Part shown: piece by piece, positions 24,040 to 33,934 of the stretch | Position numbering within the stretch: position 1 is the first letter of the stretch | How the letters are laid out: every line of letters starts with the position of its first letter | Assembly: GCF_048773025.1 (NCBI RefSeq) | Contig: NC_133552.1 | Span: forward strand, 18,219,001 to 18,283,000 | Direction of reading: 5' to 3' | Length of the DNA: 64,000 bases | Origin: Camelus bactrianus | Taxonomy: Eukaryota; Chordata; Mammalia; Artiodactyla; Camelidae | The notes under the pieces: model-generated | The model's input: the letters and a program-made list of their open reading frames with translations, nothing else | What the model was told of the DNA's origin: nothing | Databases searched by the model: none | Made by a program: the position numbers and the translations under genes

Positions 24040-24745
24040 AGGGATATTCTGAAAAGTAAATGACATACAAACACCTATTAGAATAGCCAAAATCTGGAAC
24101 GATGGCAACACCCAATGCTGGTGAGGATGTGGAGCAACAGGAACACTCATTCCTTGCTGAAGGGAATGCAAAATGGTGCAGCCACTTGGGAAGATAGTTT
24201 GACAGTTTTTGACAAAACTAAACATACTTTTAGCATATGATCTGGCAATTGCATTTCTTACTAGGCACCCAAAGGAGTTGAAAAAATATGTCCAGACAAA
24301 ACCCTCCCACATGGATGTTTACAGCAGCTTTGTTTGTAATTGCTAAAACTTGGGAACAATCGAGATGTCCTTCAGCAGGCGAATTGGTAAATAAACTGTA
24401 GTACTTCCAGACAATGGAATACTATTTAGTACTAAAAAGAAATGAGCTGTCAAATCAGGCAAAGACATGGAGGAACCTCAAATGCATGTATGCCATAACA
24501 CATTTGTCCAAACCTGTAGAGTGTACAACACTGAGAGTGAACAATAAAGTAAGCTAAGGACTACTCTGATGTATCAGTGTAGGTTCGTCTTTGGTAAAAA
24601 ATATACTATTCTACTGAGTCATATGGATAATGAGGGGCACTGTGGACGTGTGAGGATAGGGGTATGTGGGCAATCTCTGTGCCTTCCTTTCAACTTTGTT
24701 GTAAACCTAAAACTGTTCTAAAACAATAAAGTCTTAAAAAATTGA
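24040..24745 (+). mobile_element. L1 3' end, sense (older mammalian L1)
   Basis: Sense ORF2 tail and 3' UTR: 'ccaatgctggtgaggatgtg', 'tggaatactatttagtacta', 'acctgtagagtgtacaacac', ending 'gtaaacctaaaactgttct' and 'aataaagtc'. Diverged; the reading frame is broken. Confidence 0.88.
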
Positions 24746-25164
24746 TGAAATAATGCTTACAGAAGGCTTAGATAATGAATGACCTCAGAATGGAGATATT
24801 ATATATACATACATATTTTTACAAAGAGTGTTTATTAAATTAAATGCTCAATAATTACTATTTGCTAGAATTTCCCAATTGAAAAAAAAAAAAAAAACCT
24901 CATCTTCAAAGACACTCTGTGATATAAAGGTCTTACAATTCATTTCCCTTCTCAAGTGCTGTATTGAGAATGTTCCCCAACAAACTATAGGCCCTGAGAA
25001 GTCTTGCAGTATTGAAACCTGTTTGACTTTGTTTAACTCAGTTACTCTTCAAACTTACTTGACCACAGAACCCTTCTGTCAGCAAACATATATCACCATC
25101 CATGAGAACAACTTCTGTGGCGCTTACTCTAAGAGACAGATACAGACAATTCACTCATCATCCA
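24746..25164. other. Unassigned DNA
   Basis: Contains an A-run at 24881-24897. A 98-codon frame (24879-25175) begins in that A-run and is not credible. Confidence 0.4.
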
Positions 25165-25500
25165 ACACACACTGAGCACCCAGTATGCAGCCGGTGCTCT
25201 GCTGGGGTCTCAAGAGAGTCAGGTCTCCTGTTTCTTCACACTTAACACACCAGCAGGGGAGCCAGACGCTACTCAAATAGTCATCAAACACATTATTAAA
25301 AAACTGTGCTATGTGCTAAGTGCTATGAAGGAGAAATGTAGGAAACACAAGAGAATAGCATTTAGACCAGGAGATGTTCAGGGAAGATCTCTGTGACAAA
25401 GTGACATTTAAGCTGAAGTCTGAAACATGGGTAGACGCCAATCAAGTGTCGAGTGGGCAGAATTCTAGGTATAAATGCCTTTCAGAGTCCAGAAACAGCA
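25165..25500 (-). mobile_element. L2 3' end remnant, antisense
   Basis: 'gcacccagtatgcagccggt', 'ccagcaggggagccagacgc', 'gtgctatgaaggagaaatg' and 'caaagtgacatttaagctga' keep the order of the antisense L2 3' UTR. Confidence 0.75.
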
Positions 25501-25560
25501 CAATGGGGGATAGCAACAATATTTATTAATTTGGGAGAAAAGATCAAGATTTCATTACCT

Positions 25561-26361
25561 TGAGATGCAGCGACATCATAAGAAACACATTTGGTCTCTG
25601 CTTCCAGTTCCTGGCAGAGTATCTAAAACCCTGGTAACTTCTGGAGCAATAGGGCTAACCTTTTTTTACTCACAGTTAAGTCCTTTTCAGCCACACCTGA
25701 ATTTATGCTGGTGCAGTGACTCTTGGAGGATGCGGTGGTTGCCAGAAGAACCAGCTTGAGACTAGAGGGTGGGAACTTTCAGCTCCACACCCCTCCCTCT
25801 GGCAAGGGGTGTGGAGCTGGAGATGGACTTAATCACCACTGGCCAATTAATTAATCAATCAGGCATCTGGAATGAAGCCTTAATAAAAACCCTAAACAAC
25901 ACGGTTTACAGAGCTTCTGAGTTGGAGAATACAGGGAGGTGCTGGGCAGGGGCACACCCAGAGAGGGTGGGGAAGCAGTACATGTACACCCCTCCCCTCA
26001 TACCTTGCCCTATGCAGCTCTTCCATTTGGTTGTTCCTGAGTTGTATCCTTTCCAAAAACAACGGTAATAGTAAGTAAACCTTTCTCTGAGTTCTGTGAG
26101 CCATTGTATCAAGTTATGCATCCCAGAAGGGAGTTGTGAGAAGCCCTAACTTACAGCTCGTTGGTCAGAACAGGTGGCACCCTGGGGCTTTGTGACTGGT
26201 GTCTGAAGTCGGGGCTTTTGTGGAACTGATTCCTTAACTCCTGGCATCTGATGCCAACTCCAAGTACAGTGTCAGAATTGAAATGAATTGTAGGACACCT
26301 AGTTGGTGTCCAAAGAGAATTGGAAAACTGTTCTGGGAAAATCCCCACACATTTGGGGTCA
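25561..26361 (+). mobile_element. Fossil LTR of an endogenous retrovirus
   Basis: Opens TGAGATGCAG. It carries a TATA-like AATAAAAACCC at about 25880, then U3/R/U5-like text 'tttctctgagttctgtgagcc', 'ggtcagaacaggtggcaccc' and 'gtgtcagaattgaaatgaat', ending 'cccacacatttggggtcaga'. It belongs to a common mammalian LTR family that I cannot name safely. The last about 48 bases recur at 26535-26590 after a host-like insert. Confidence 0.65.
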
Positions 26362-26534
26362 GAAACCCCGAGGCCACTTTCCAACTTCTGCCGCTATGAC
26401 CAGCACCTGGAAGACGGTGGCCCGAGGGGGAACCAGGGACCAGCTCTTCATGCAGGAGAAAGCCCGGCAGCTCCTGGGCTACTTGAAGCCCAGCCACACG
26501 TCTCGAGCCCTCATCTTGTTCTAGGGGCTCGGCC
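26362..26534 (+). pseudogene. Coding-looking retrocopy fragment between two LTR-end copies
   Basis: A compact, CpG-bearing stretch starts abruptly after the LTR end. After a short leader and a reasonable start context (gccgctATGA) at 26396, a 42-codon frame reads through residues such as TWKTVARGGTRDQLFMQEK and KARQLLGYLKPSHTSRALIL, then stops at 26522-26524. The mix of charged and aliphatic residues looks like real protein, unlike the chance frames elsewhere in the window. Past the stop, GGGCTCGG could continue a frame, so the stop may be a disabling change in a retrocopy. I do not recognise the parent gene. A second protein-like segment on the same strand lies at 26656-26739 (AKGLYAPSFKTEERARRLQ, different frame). 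It may be the same parent, separated by LTR-end sequence. A chance frame is possible but less likely. Confidence 0.4.
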
Positions 26535-26631
26535 AAGGAGAACCGGAAAACTGTTTGGTATGGGGAAAATCCCCACAAATTTGGGGTCACATACATTGTG
26601 AGTCTAGAAAAAAAATTTTTTTCCCTTTAGA
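26535..26631 (+). mobile_element. Second copy of the LTR end
   Basis: 'ggaaaactgtttggtatggg' and 'aaaatccccacaaatttggg' repeat the end of the LTR at 26314-26361 with several differences. The piece runs on through 'acattgtgagtctag' into a T-rich end 'tttttttccctttag'. It is either the far end of the same old element or a local duplication. Confidence 0.6.
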
Positions 26632-26854
26632 TGCTGTTGGGCTGCAGGCCGCAGGGCCAAAGGCCTGTACGCGCCCAGCTTCAAGACGGAAGAAAGAGCC
26701 CGGAGGCTCCAACAGAGAACTGAATGGCTTAATGGACAGGAGGGGGGGGTCTTACGTGTCTGAAGCAAGGTCCGGCAGCGACTCCCCACGGTGGGTGGCA
26801 GTCAGCGAGTAGGATGTGGCGGCCGGCTTCCCGCCCCAGGAGAGGGGGAGGATA

Positions 26855-26862
26855 TGACGTCA
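26855..26862 (+). promoter_or_regulatory. CRE (CREB/ATF site) 1
   Basis: Perfect palindromic TGACGTCA inside the CpG-rich island. The second copy starts 17 bp downstream. Confidence 0.7.
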
Positions 26863-26871
26863 CTTCCCCGT

Positions 26872-26879
26872 TGACGTCA
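26872..26879 (+). promoter_or_regulatory. CRE (CREB/ATF site) 2
   Basis: Second perfect TGACGTCA. Both copies have kept their CpG, which methylated genomic DNA usually loses. Confidence 0.7.
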
Positions 26880-26891
26880 GGTTGGCTCATC

Positions 26892-26907
26892 GGTTACCAG
26901 GGAAACC
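26892..26907 (+). promoter_or_regulatory. X-box (RFX-type) palindrome
   Basis: GGTTACCAGGGAAACC: imperfect inverted half-sites GTTACC and GGAAAC separated by AG, as in RFX-bound X-boxes. It lies 12 bp after the second CRE, a spacing reminiscent of composite CRE/X-box promoters. Confidence 0.6.
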
Positions 26908-27037
26908 AGCAGAAGGGCACGCCCCTCACCAATCCTTTGATAAGAACAATCACTAGCTGGGCCTCCAGCAAGTGTGTAGGAAGGTCAGTCAGGTGAGTGG
27001 GTGTAGGTGGTCCAGCAGGCGGTATGCAGAGCGCAAG

Positions 27038-27195
27038 AGAATAGCCTTTTTTTTTTTTTTTTTTTTTTGGTGGGGGGAGGTAACTAGGTTTATTTATTTA
27101 TTTATTCTTAGATGAGGTACTGGGGATTGAACCCAGAGCCTCATGCATGCTATGCGCTCTATACCACTGAGCTATACCCTCCCCAAAGAATAGCC
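27038..27195 (-). mobile_element. Camelid tRNA-Ala SINE with 9 bp TSD
   Basis: Antisense body 27047-27186 with a long T-run. agaatagcc is duplicated at 27038-27046 and 27187-27195. It landed within 50 bp of the splice-donor edge of the CpG-rich island. Confidence 0.93.
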
Positions 27196-28739
27196 ATCTT
27201 GAGCAGCCTGGCCATCCAGATGCCCATGAAATATTTAAAGGGAGATATAGTAGGTAATCGTAAACATTTTTGAAGCTCAGAAAATAGGCCAGTTAGATTA
27301 TAATTTGCTTATATTTCAGCAAAAATTTACCAAAATTATAGTTACTGAAAAATAAAATTACTGGTGGGTATATGAGAAATTAATCACCAAATTTTGTGCC
27401 TATTCTAACCAGGGGGAAAACATTGGAGTGTGCCTTTACTTTAGCCTTATTTTCCTTAAAAAGAACAAAGCTTATTCTGGTGATTAATGCTTTTAAAGCC
27501 CCCTGGAGTCTCAGCTGGCAGCCATAGTTGCTGTTCCAAAGCCAAAGAGGAAAAATGTGTCTGCTTAAAAATGGAGTAATTAACAATGTGGGAAAAATCT
27601 TTTTCCTTTATTTGCTTTTCAACATGATGCTTTTGCATGGTGAAGGATGGAGTGTTAAGATTGACTATGAGTACCACAAGGGAAAAAATATGTGCACTGA
27701 TATGACTATGTTGTATGAAAAATGCTCAGATGTTTAGCAGATACGCTGCAAAGACCAAGATGGCATCTTAAAACTTCTAGAGAATTCTCAAAACTTCTAG
27801 AAAATGATAACGTCCACAAGGAGACTGGCATCTTAACAATAAGAATTGGGAAACCAGGGCTATTGCCAGAGAATGTGCTGGACAAATTTTCGTGGTAGCA
27901 AAGCAATGGTGGGAATCTGCCCCCTCCCCAACCTGGGAGAGAACACGCGAATGTTGGGGGCTAGCGGCATTAGAGATAAAATGTGCTTGCCTAGATTCTC
28001 TTTGAGTGCTTCATGGTCATCCTGGAGCTCTCAGCTAAAATCCAAGGAAACCTAACCTCATCATCGCCTGCCATACCATTCCCCTCATCCAGATGAGACC
28101 CCTGTCTTTCTTTCACAGCTTGTACTACCATTGTAATTAAATCATTCATTGTATGTAGCTGTAGAGATCTTAGTCCTCAGCTCAAGTGAGCTAGAAATAT
28201 AACTTACTTCATATTTCAAGATCCCATTCAACCATGGTGGTAGAAATATAGTTTCAATCAATTTGGGGTCCCAAAGGGTTCTGTAGTTCTGAAGGACTCA
28301 GGGTCTATAGTTGGAGAGAGGAAGAGGAGGAAAGGAAGTATAGAGGATGACCACTTTGTCTTTAGCGTCATCTGCCGCTGAAGCTGTCTGCTAACATGCC
28401 TATAGTCCTGTCTGGTTCTCCTTCCTTAAGCATTACAACAACAGCCTAGAGAGAGATCCTTGGAAATCTTTCTGCTCTGCCTGCCTCACCTCCTCTGGGG
28501 CAATGAACACAGCCTCGCTATTTCAGAAAGGAGAAAGCAAGGAGAGGAAAGGAAATAGCTAGAGAGAGAGAAAACATTGCTGAATATTTTAAAAATAGTA
28601 GTTCAAACATGTATTTATTTACTCTCTCTGGAAATGTGTGGGAAAAGTTATGTGGGAGATATAATTTGCCAGTCTTTACCTGCTCTGTAAGTCTAGTGTG
28701 GAAACTTAAACTCCTTAAACATAAAAAGTCAAGGAAAGC
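27196..28739. other. Unassigned unique DNA (1.5 kb)
   Basis: No repeat or gene recognised. This would be the downstream flank of the promoter-like island on the plus strand, so any noncoding exons would lie here or beyond. None can be proved from sequence. Confidence 0.4.
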
Positions 28740-29390
28740 AAGTTTTAAAATATTACCCAAAAGGTGGAAGTAACCCAAGTGTCCACTGATGAATAGATAA
28801 ACAAAATATCTATACATACAACAATATATCGTTCAGTCTTCAAAGGGAAGGAAATCCAGTCACAGACGACAACATGGATGAACCTTGAGGATGTCAAGAT
28901 CTGTGGAATAAGCCAGTCGTAGAAAGACCTACTATATGATTTCACTTACCTGAGTGTGTAGTCAAATTCATAGAAACAGAAAGTAGAGGCGGGGAGGGTA
29001 TAGATCAGTGGTAGAGTGTGTGTGCTTAGCATGCACGAGGTCCTGGGGACTAAATAAAAAAATGAATAAACTTAATTACCTCTGCCACCCTTCCCCCCAA
29101 AAAGCCACAAACAAACAAATGAAAAAGAAACAGAAAGTAGAATGGTGGTTGCCAGGGGCTGGGGGAGAAGGGAGTAGGGAGTTGTTTAGTGGGTGCAGAG
29201 TTTCGGTTTTGCAAGGTGAGTCATGGAGATAGATGTTGTTGACAGTTGCACAACAACGTGGATGTACTTAATACCACTGAACTGTACACTTAAAAGTGGT
29301 TAATCCACTTTCCCGGATATAGGCTGCTTTAATAAGAGACACAATCCAGTGGCTTAAATGAGTTTTGTGTTACATGTATTTTATCGCCAT
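28740..29390 (+). mobile_element. Older L1 3' end, split by a SINE
   Basis: 'ggtggaagtaacccaagtgt', 'caacatggatgaaccttgag' and 'atagaaacagaaagtagaat', then after the SINE 'ggtggttgccaggggctggg' and 'actgtacacttaaaagtggt'. Sense orientation. A foreign piece around 29312-29360 ('aggctgctttaataagagac') interrupts the 3' UTR. Confidence 0.85.
28972..29141 (+). mobile_element. Camelid tRNA-Ala SINE with 16 bp TSD
   Basis: Sense body 28988-29125, one of only three sense copies in the window. agaaacagaaagtaga is exactly duplicated at both ends. The B box is degraded (CCTGGGGACTAA). Confidence 0.94.
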
Positions 29391-29960
29391 AAAATGTCCA
29401 AACACACATGTAATTGGTTGTTTCATGTCTTTCCCTAGTACAGTGCCCAGCTCATAGGAGTAACTCATAGGAGTATTTGTCAGGTGAATAAATGGACCTG
29501 GGAGTGGGATCTGGGGGCAGAGCACGCCTCAGAAAAGCAGTACCCCATGTAATGAACGATCTAGGAGACAATGGCAGGTATTCGCAAAATTTGCTGCTGA
29601 TAATATTCAGTTGCCATAGTGCTCGGGTGTTTGTGAACACAGCTCTTGATTAAATATAGAAAGAGGAAAAAGAAGTATCATGTTACATACTTATAGTCAC
29701 ATTCTGAGTCACTTGGTCCCCTGCAGATGAAGGCTTCTTCCTGGTGAGCCTTTTAAAATGCTGATGATTTTAAAAAATTTCATAGTACTTACTGGATTTT
29801 CACAGGTTCGTACAACTAGCTTACATTTTAGCCTGTACGATAAGACCTAAAAGGAACATGTTTGCCTTTTAATGATAGAAAATAAAAGAGAAAGGATGTA
29901 GCAGTGAAGTGGGGAAAGAGGAGAGTTGTAGTTAAGGAAAAAAGCCTGGCTGTAGGGGAG
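29391..29960. other. Unassigned DNA
   Basis: 29430-29490 ('agtgcccagctcataggagt') could be a scrap of MIR or L2. The remainder is unassigned. Confidence 0.4.
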
Positions 29961-30497
29961 CTACCAACTGCAGTTGAAGATAACATTTATTAAAATTAAA
30001 AATTCATATGCCTTTGACCCAGCAAGCCCACATCTGGGATTCTCTCCTACAGAGTTCATAAAAACACATGTATGTGGATAGTATTGCAGCATTATTTGTA
30101 GTGACAAAAAGCTGGAAACAAAGACAGTGGCTGAATAATTCATGGCATACCAACACCATAAATTTTTTCTTTTTTTCTTAACGGAGGTACTAAGGATGGA
30201 ACCTAGGACCTCATGCATGCTAAGCACACACTCTGCTACTGAACTATATCCCTCCCCACAACACTATGAATTTTTATTCAGCCACTTAAAAGACTGAATT
30301 AAACCTAAACCAATTGACCTAGATTTGTATGAGGTACTGTTGAATGAGAAGAAAAAAAATGCAGAAAAATATATATAATAAAGATCTCACTTTTGTAAAG
30401 CCAAAAAAAAAAGACAAAAACCCTCCAAATCTCTGTATGCAATTTTGTGACCATGGAGAAAAACATGGGAGAACGCATACTTGGTTGGTGATCTGGC

Positions 30498-30498
<1 letters not shown>
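29961..30498 (+). mobile_element. L1M-type fragment, split by a SINE
   Basis: 'gacccagcaagcccacatct', 'gcagcattatttgtagtgac' and 'ttattcagccacttaaaaga' are sense L1 ORF2-end text, diverged. Confidence 0.7.
30151..30275 (-). mobile_element. Short camelid tRNA-Ala SINE in the L1M
   Basis: Antisense body about 30168-30258 with a worn head. The flanking 17 bp duplicates differ at two sites (caacaccataaattttt / caacactatgaattttt), so it is older than most SINEs here. Confidence 0.88.

Positions 30499-30537
<39 letters not shown>
30499..30537. repeat. (GT)n microsatellite
   Basis: About 19 GT units, almost uninterrupted. The plus- and minus-strand frames across it encode only valine/cysteine or histidine/threonine repeats and are not genes. 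Confidence 0.97.
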
Positions 30538-30538
<1 letters not shown>

Positions 30539-30917
30539 GATGGGGGAATGACTGGTGTTGCAGGGGAATAAAAAGAAGAGGAAAAGGAGGAAACCTAGTA
30601 GAAAAAAAAAGAAAAAGCATTGCACCAAAACAATAATAGCACACGATACATATTTATGTAACATTATATGTGATATGGAAAAAATTAAGTTAAAAAAGCG
30701 ATGCAGGTCTTTCCTCAGATCAAGGGGCTGCTCTTCAGCTTTGATTCCATCATCTCTGAAATATTCATGTTAATGGCAGAGGGACAACCTTACGCGACAG
30801 TGACCTCTAGGAGAGATCCAGACTCTTGACGGTGGCTGGCCTTCCTCTCTCCTGACATGATCGAGGAAGGGCCTGCTGCCTGGCATGTGGGGAGCCAAAT
30901 TACTTACTTACTTATTT
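30538..30917. other. Unassigned DNA
   Basis: Purine-rich at 30560-30625. No gene recognised. Confidence 0.4.
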
Positions 30918-31074
30918 ACTTATTTATATACTTTTTTTTAATGAGGGAGAGGTATTAGGTTTATTCATTTATGTATGTTTGGAGGAGGTAATGGAGATTG
31001 AACCCAGGACCTCGTGCATGCTAAGCATGTGCTCCACCACCTGAGCTATACCCTCCAGCCACTACTTATTTATA
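30918..31074 (-). mobile_element. Camelid tRNA-Ala SINE
   Basis: Antisense body about 30931-31061. acttatttata-type duplicates lie at the ends. Head and tail are both well kept. Confidence 0.92.
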
Positions 31075-31363
31075 ATCATAGAAATTAAGGTGGCCCTGAG
31101 GACCTTACAAGAAGTTCCTAGAGGTGAAAACATGAAAATTGAGCAAGAAAGTATGGGAAAAACCCTTGGAGGATGTCATGTTTTATTCACTCTGAGACCT
31201 ACTATAGATCCAGGGAGTGAGAACCACTTTCGTCAAAGTGTTCTACTATATGACGTAAGGTGTATGATAGAGAAGAGGTGGGTGATGTGCAAAAACATTG
31301 TGGTGGCGGTTCAGGACTTGCCATCTTGGGTCAAGTGGCTCTGGGTTCAAATCTGCATTTGCT

Positions 31364-31740
31364 GGATAGAGGCTGCTTTCCTAAGAGACAGGATACAGTG
31401 GCTTAAACAATAGTTTAAATCTTTCTCAAGCAATAATCCTGACCATTAGCTGAGGGTTGGTCTGGTGGTTCCCTGGTGCTCGGCACTTTATTCATGCTGT
31501 TCTTTCATCCCTTCATGCCTGCAAGGTAAAAGCCATTTATCATTTTATTTGCCTTCCAGGCTGCTAGAGGGAGATAAAGGAAAGGGGAGGGTGTGGGTCT
31601 TTCCTTTTAACAGCTACCTCAGAAGTTGAACACATCCCTTTGGCCAGGGTCTACACCCACGGTCACACCTAGCTGCAAGGGAGGCTGGGAAATGTGGTCT
31701 CTGGCAGGCATGCACACAACTAAAACTTCCGTTACTAAAG
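31364..31740. mobile_element. Unclassified old interspersed repeat
   Basis: The start 'aggctgctttcctaagagac' is near-identical to a piece at 29325-29350, so it is repetitive. The late part 'cacacctagctgcaagggag' and 'gctgggaaatgtggtctct' resembles the late part of 49015-49430 ('agcagcaagggaggctggga'). Family not resolved. Confidence 0.5.
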
Positions 31741-32921
31741 AAGACAGGGAGGCAGACATTAAGCCAAGAAGCACACAGCTGTAGCCTTACAAAACCTAGG
31801 AAGGAAGGGCAGAGTGGACTCTGAAAGCATCAGAAGGAGGCCTGATCTAGTCTGGGAGGCTCAAGGAATTGACTTTGTTCAGCAGAGAGCTAAAGGACTT
31901 CACTAGATGAAGTAAGGAAACGGGGTTCCAGGAGGAGAGAACACCATGTACAATGGGGAGGCACAAGGCACGTTTGAGGAACTGAAAAAAGGTTTAATTT
32001 AAGCAAATACATAATTCAGTTCTCTTCCCAGGGACCTGAAGCTGGCTAGTGAAATCTACTCTAATGTGCACACCGAATGGACTAAACGACACCATTTATT
32101 TTCCATAGCTTGGAAGTATCCTACTGTGGTTTGTCTGGCAGCCCAGAGAAAGCTGACATTGACTTGGGAAGGTCTCATTATTCCTCATAGAAGAGCTGGG
32201 TCAGTGAGTGAAGTCTTTGTGTGTTTCCTTAGAAGAATTTGATAAAGTTGTGTGCCTGGTTTGTGTTACTTATGATTTTAAATAACATTAGGACGTGGTA
32301 CTATAATTTTTGTCTGCAATGTATTGAAATTCGGTGCTTTGAAAATCATTTGCCTCTTTGCATTAAAGGAACAAATTGGCAGTTGGGTAATGAATCCACC
32401 TTGCCACGTGGGAGGCGAGAGCAACAATAATCATTGACTCACAGAGACTCATTTCCATACACTGCACACGAAAATCAGTTTCATTTACTTTATAATTTCA
32501 CCTTCTATTAAATCCTTGTTAAGTGTGAGTCATAGTAAACTTGAGGTCTTAGAATTTGAAAGGGCCCAGGATAAAAAATTCATGAAATCTTTCTGCACTG
32601 TTTACTCCATTTTTCCTTATTGCAACTGGGTAATCATTTCTTTTTCAGCTTTAATGTGCTTCTCTCCTTTGCTTTCCCAAGGACATAACCTTCACCTCAG
32701 TGAAGGTATGTATCTGACTTGGAGAAGATGAAAATCTATTATGGGAGGAAAGCAGAGTGGACAGTGTAGGTTCCAATTTTTGGCATTCAAACCCAGGATT
32801 TGGCAGTTAGGCTCTCGTCTTGAATATGGATTTTGTATGTCAGTACTTTTAGCAAGCCCAGGAAGAAGGGCTTGGTATAGTGCAGGGAACTGTAGTCTGT
32901 AATATAGAAGAGATACCCCTA
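31741..32921. other. Mostly unassigned DNA
   Basis: 31840-32000 has weak L2 flavour ('agagaacaccatgtacaatg'). Frames at 32239-32430 and 32516-32731 lack domains. Confidence 0.4.
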
Positions 32922-33123
32922 GGGAGGGTTGCCAGATAAAATACAGGACTCCCCATTAAATTTGAATTTCAGATAAGCAATGAATACTTTGTTTTTGTAC
33001 AAGTATGTTCCAAATGTTGCATGGGATATACTTACACTAAAAAAAATTCACTGTTAATCTGAAATTCAAATTTAACTGGGCATCTTGTATTTTTATTTGG
33101 TAAACCTGGCAATCCTACCCCTA
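32914..33123. mobile_element. Palindromic hAT MITE (MER53-like) with 8 bp TSD
   Basis: The body 32922-33115 (194 bp) folds on itself: 'ttgccagataaaatacagg' pairs with the end around 'ttggtaaacctggcaa', and 'aaatttgaatttcagat' pairs with 'atctgaaattcaaattt'. A perfect TACCCCTA duplication lies at 32914-32921 and 33116-33123, the 8 bp expected of hAT insertion. Non-coding. Confidence 0.8.
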
Positions 33124-33934
33124 AGGTCTAGGACAGTGAGTCATGGACTACTATACAGTAATAGGAAAAGAAGATGTGATAGAAATCTAGGGCATGTTAA
33201 TCACACTGACCATCCAAACTTTAAAGCCCTTATCTCTCTTTGAGCAGAGTCTGTACTCAGTGTAGAATCAGGAAGTACTGGATACTTGCTTTCCCAGCCT
33301 TCCTTAAATACACATGAGGGCTTATGCCAGGCAGGTACATCTACCCAGATTTGACTCGAAAGCTCGTATTTGGAAGAAGCAGGTGCAGTGTGGAGCCCAT
33401 TCTGGTGATAGGTGATGACAGTGACCTTGGCAGCATCCAGTGTCCAGTGTGGTTATCAGTGGAGAAAGCTGTGGGGTCCAGTGTCCATGGCAACAGCAGT
33501 CTTTCTAAGGCCTTTTTCTGAGCATCGATCCTGGCTGCAGAGCCTCAATGCCTGGTTCTGGCACTCCCGGGGCCCTGAAGTTACCGATATCATTCTGATG
33601 GGTTCCTTTGCTCCTAACTACATCAGAGTCAGTTCTGTTCCTTGCACGGACAAACCGTGAATGATAAATGAAATATAAGCCTTCTCAGGCTTGAGGAATT
33701 GTGGAGAGAGGAACAAGAAAAGAGAGGCGAGAACAGAGTGGGCAGAACTGTGCCCAGAGAGGAGATGGAATTAGAAAAGTTGAGGAGGGCAGAGGCCTTC
33801 TTACAGGACACCCCTGTGCCTGTCTGCACCCACGGAGCCAGTGTGGGAGTCTGCAGCTGGTTCTGACTGCCCGGTGGAGATTGTAAGGACCAGTGTCCAT
33901 TTGGACTGCATGGTGCTTGTGCCCTCTGGGCTTT
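33124..33934. other. Unassigned unique DNA
   Basis: Frames up to 82 codons without domains. No repeat recognised. Confidence 0.4.

Larger units (their letters stand above)
26632..27000. promoter_or_regulatory. CpG-rich promoter-like island with twin CREs and an X-box
   Basis: About 17 CpGs fall within roughly 270 bases (26,660-26,930), while the surrounding DNA is CpG-poor. Visible sites are: GC box CCGCCCC at 26831-26837; perfect CRE TGACGTCA at 26855-26862 and again at 26872-26879; an RFX-type X-box GGTTACCAGGGAAACC at 26892-26907; and CCAAT at 26929-26933. A consensus splice donor (CAG|GTGAGT) sits at 26992/26993 on the plus strand. On the minus strand another donor-like CAC|GTAAGA sits at 26756/26755. 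The layout fits a short bidirectional or TATA-less promoter. CRE plus X-box pairs are common in testis and ciliary gene promoters. No downstream coding exon is visible on either strand, so the product could be a noncoding RNA, or the promoter may be decayed. It is not the GTF2F2 first exon: no frame here encodes that N-terminus. Confidence 0.55.

Noticed and set aside
26700-26830. First exon of GTF2F2
   Set aside because: GTF2F2 is the expected neighbour, but neither strand encodes its N-terminus, so the CpG-rich island is not assigned to it.
30305-30664. Frames with histidine-threonine or valine-cysteine repeats
   Set aside because: Translation of the (GT)n microsatellite.
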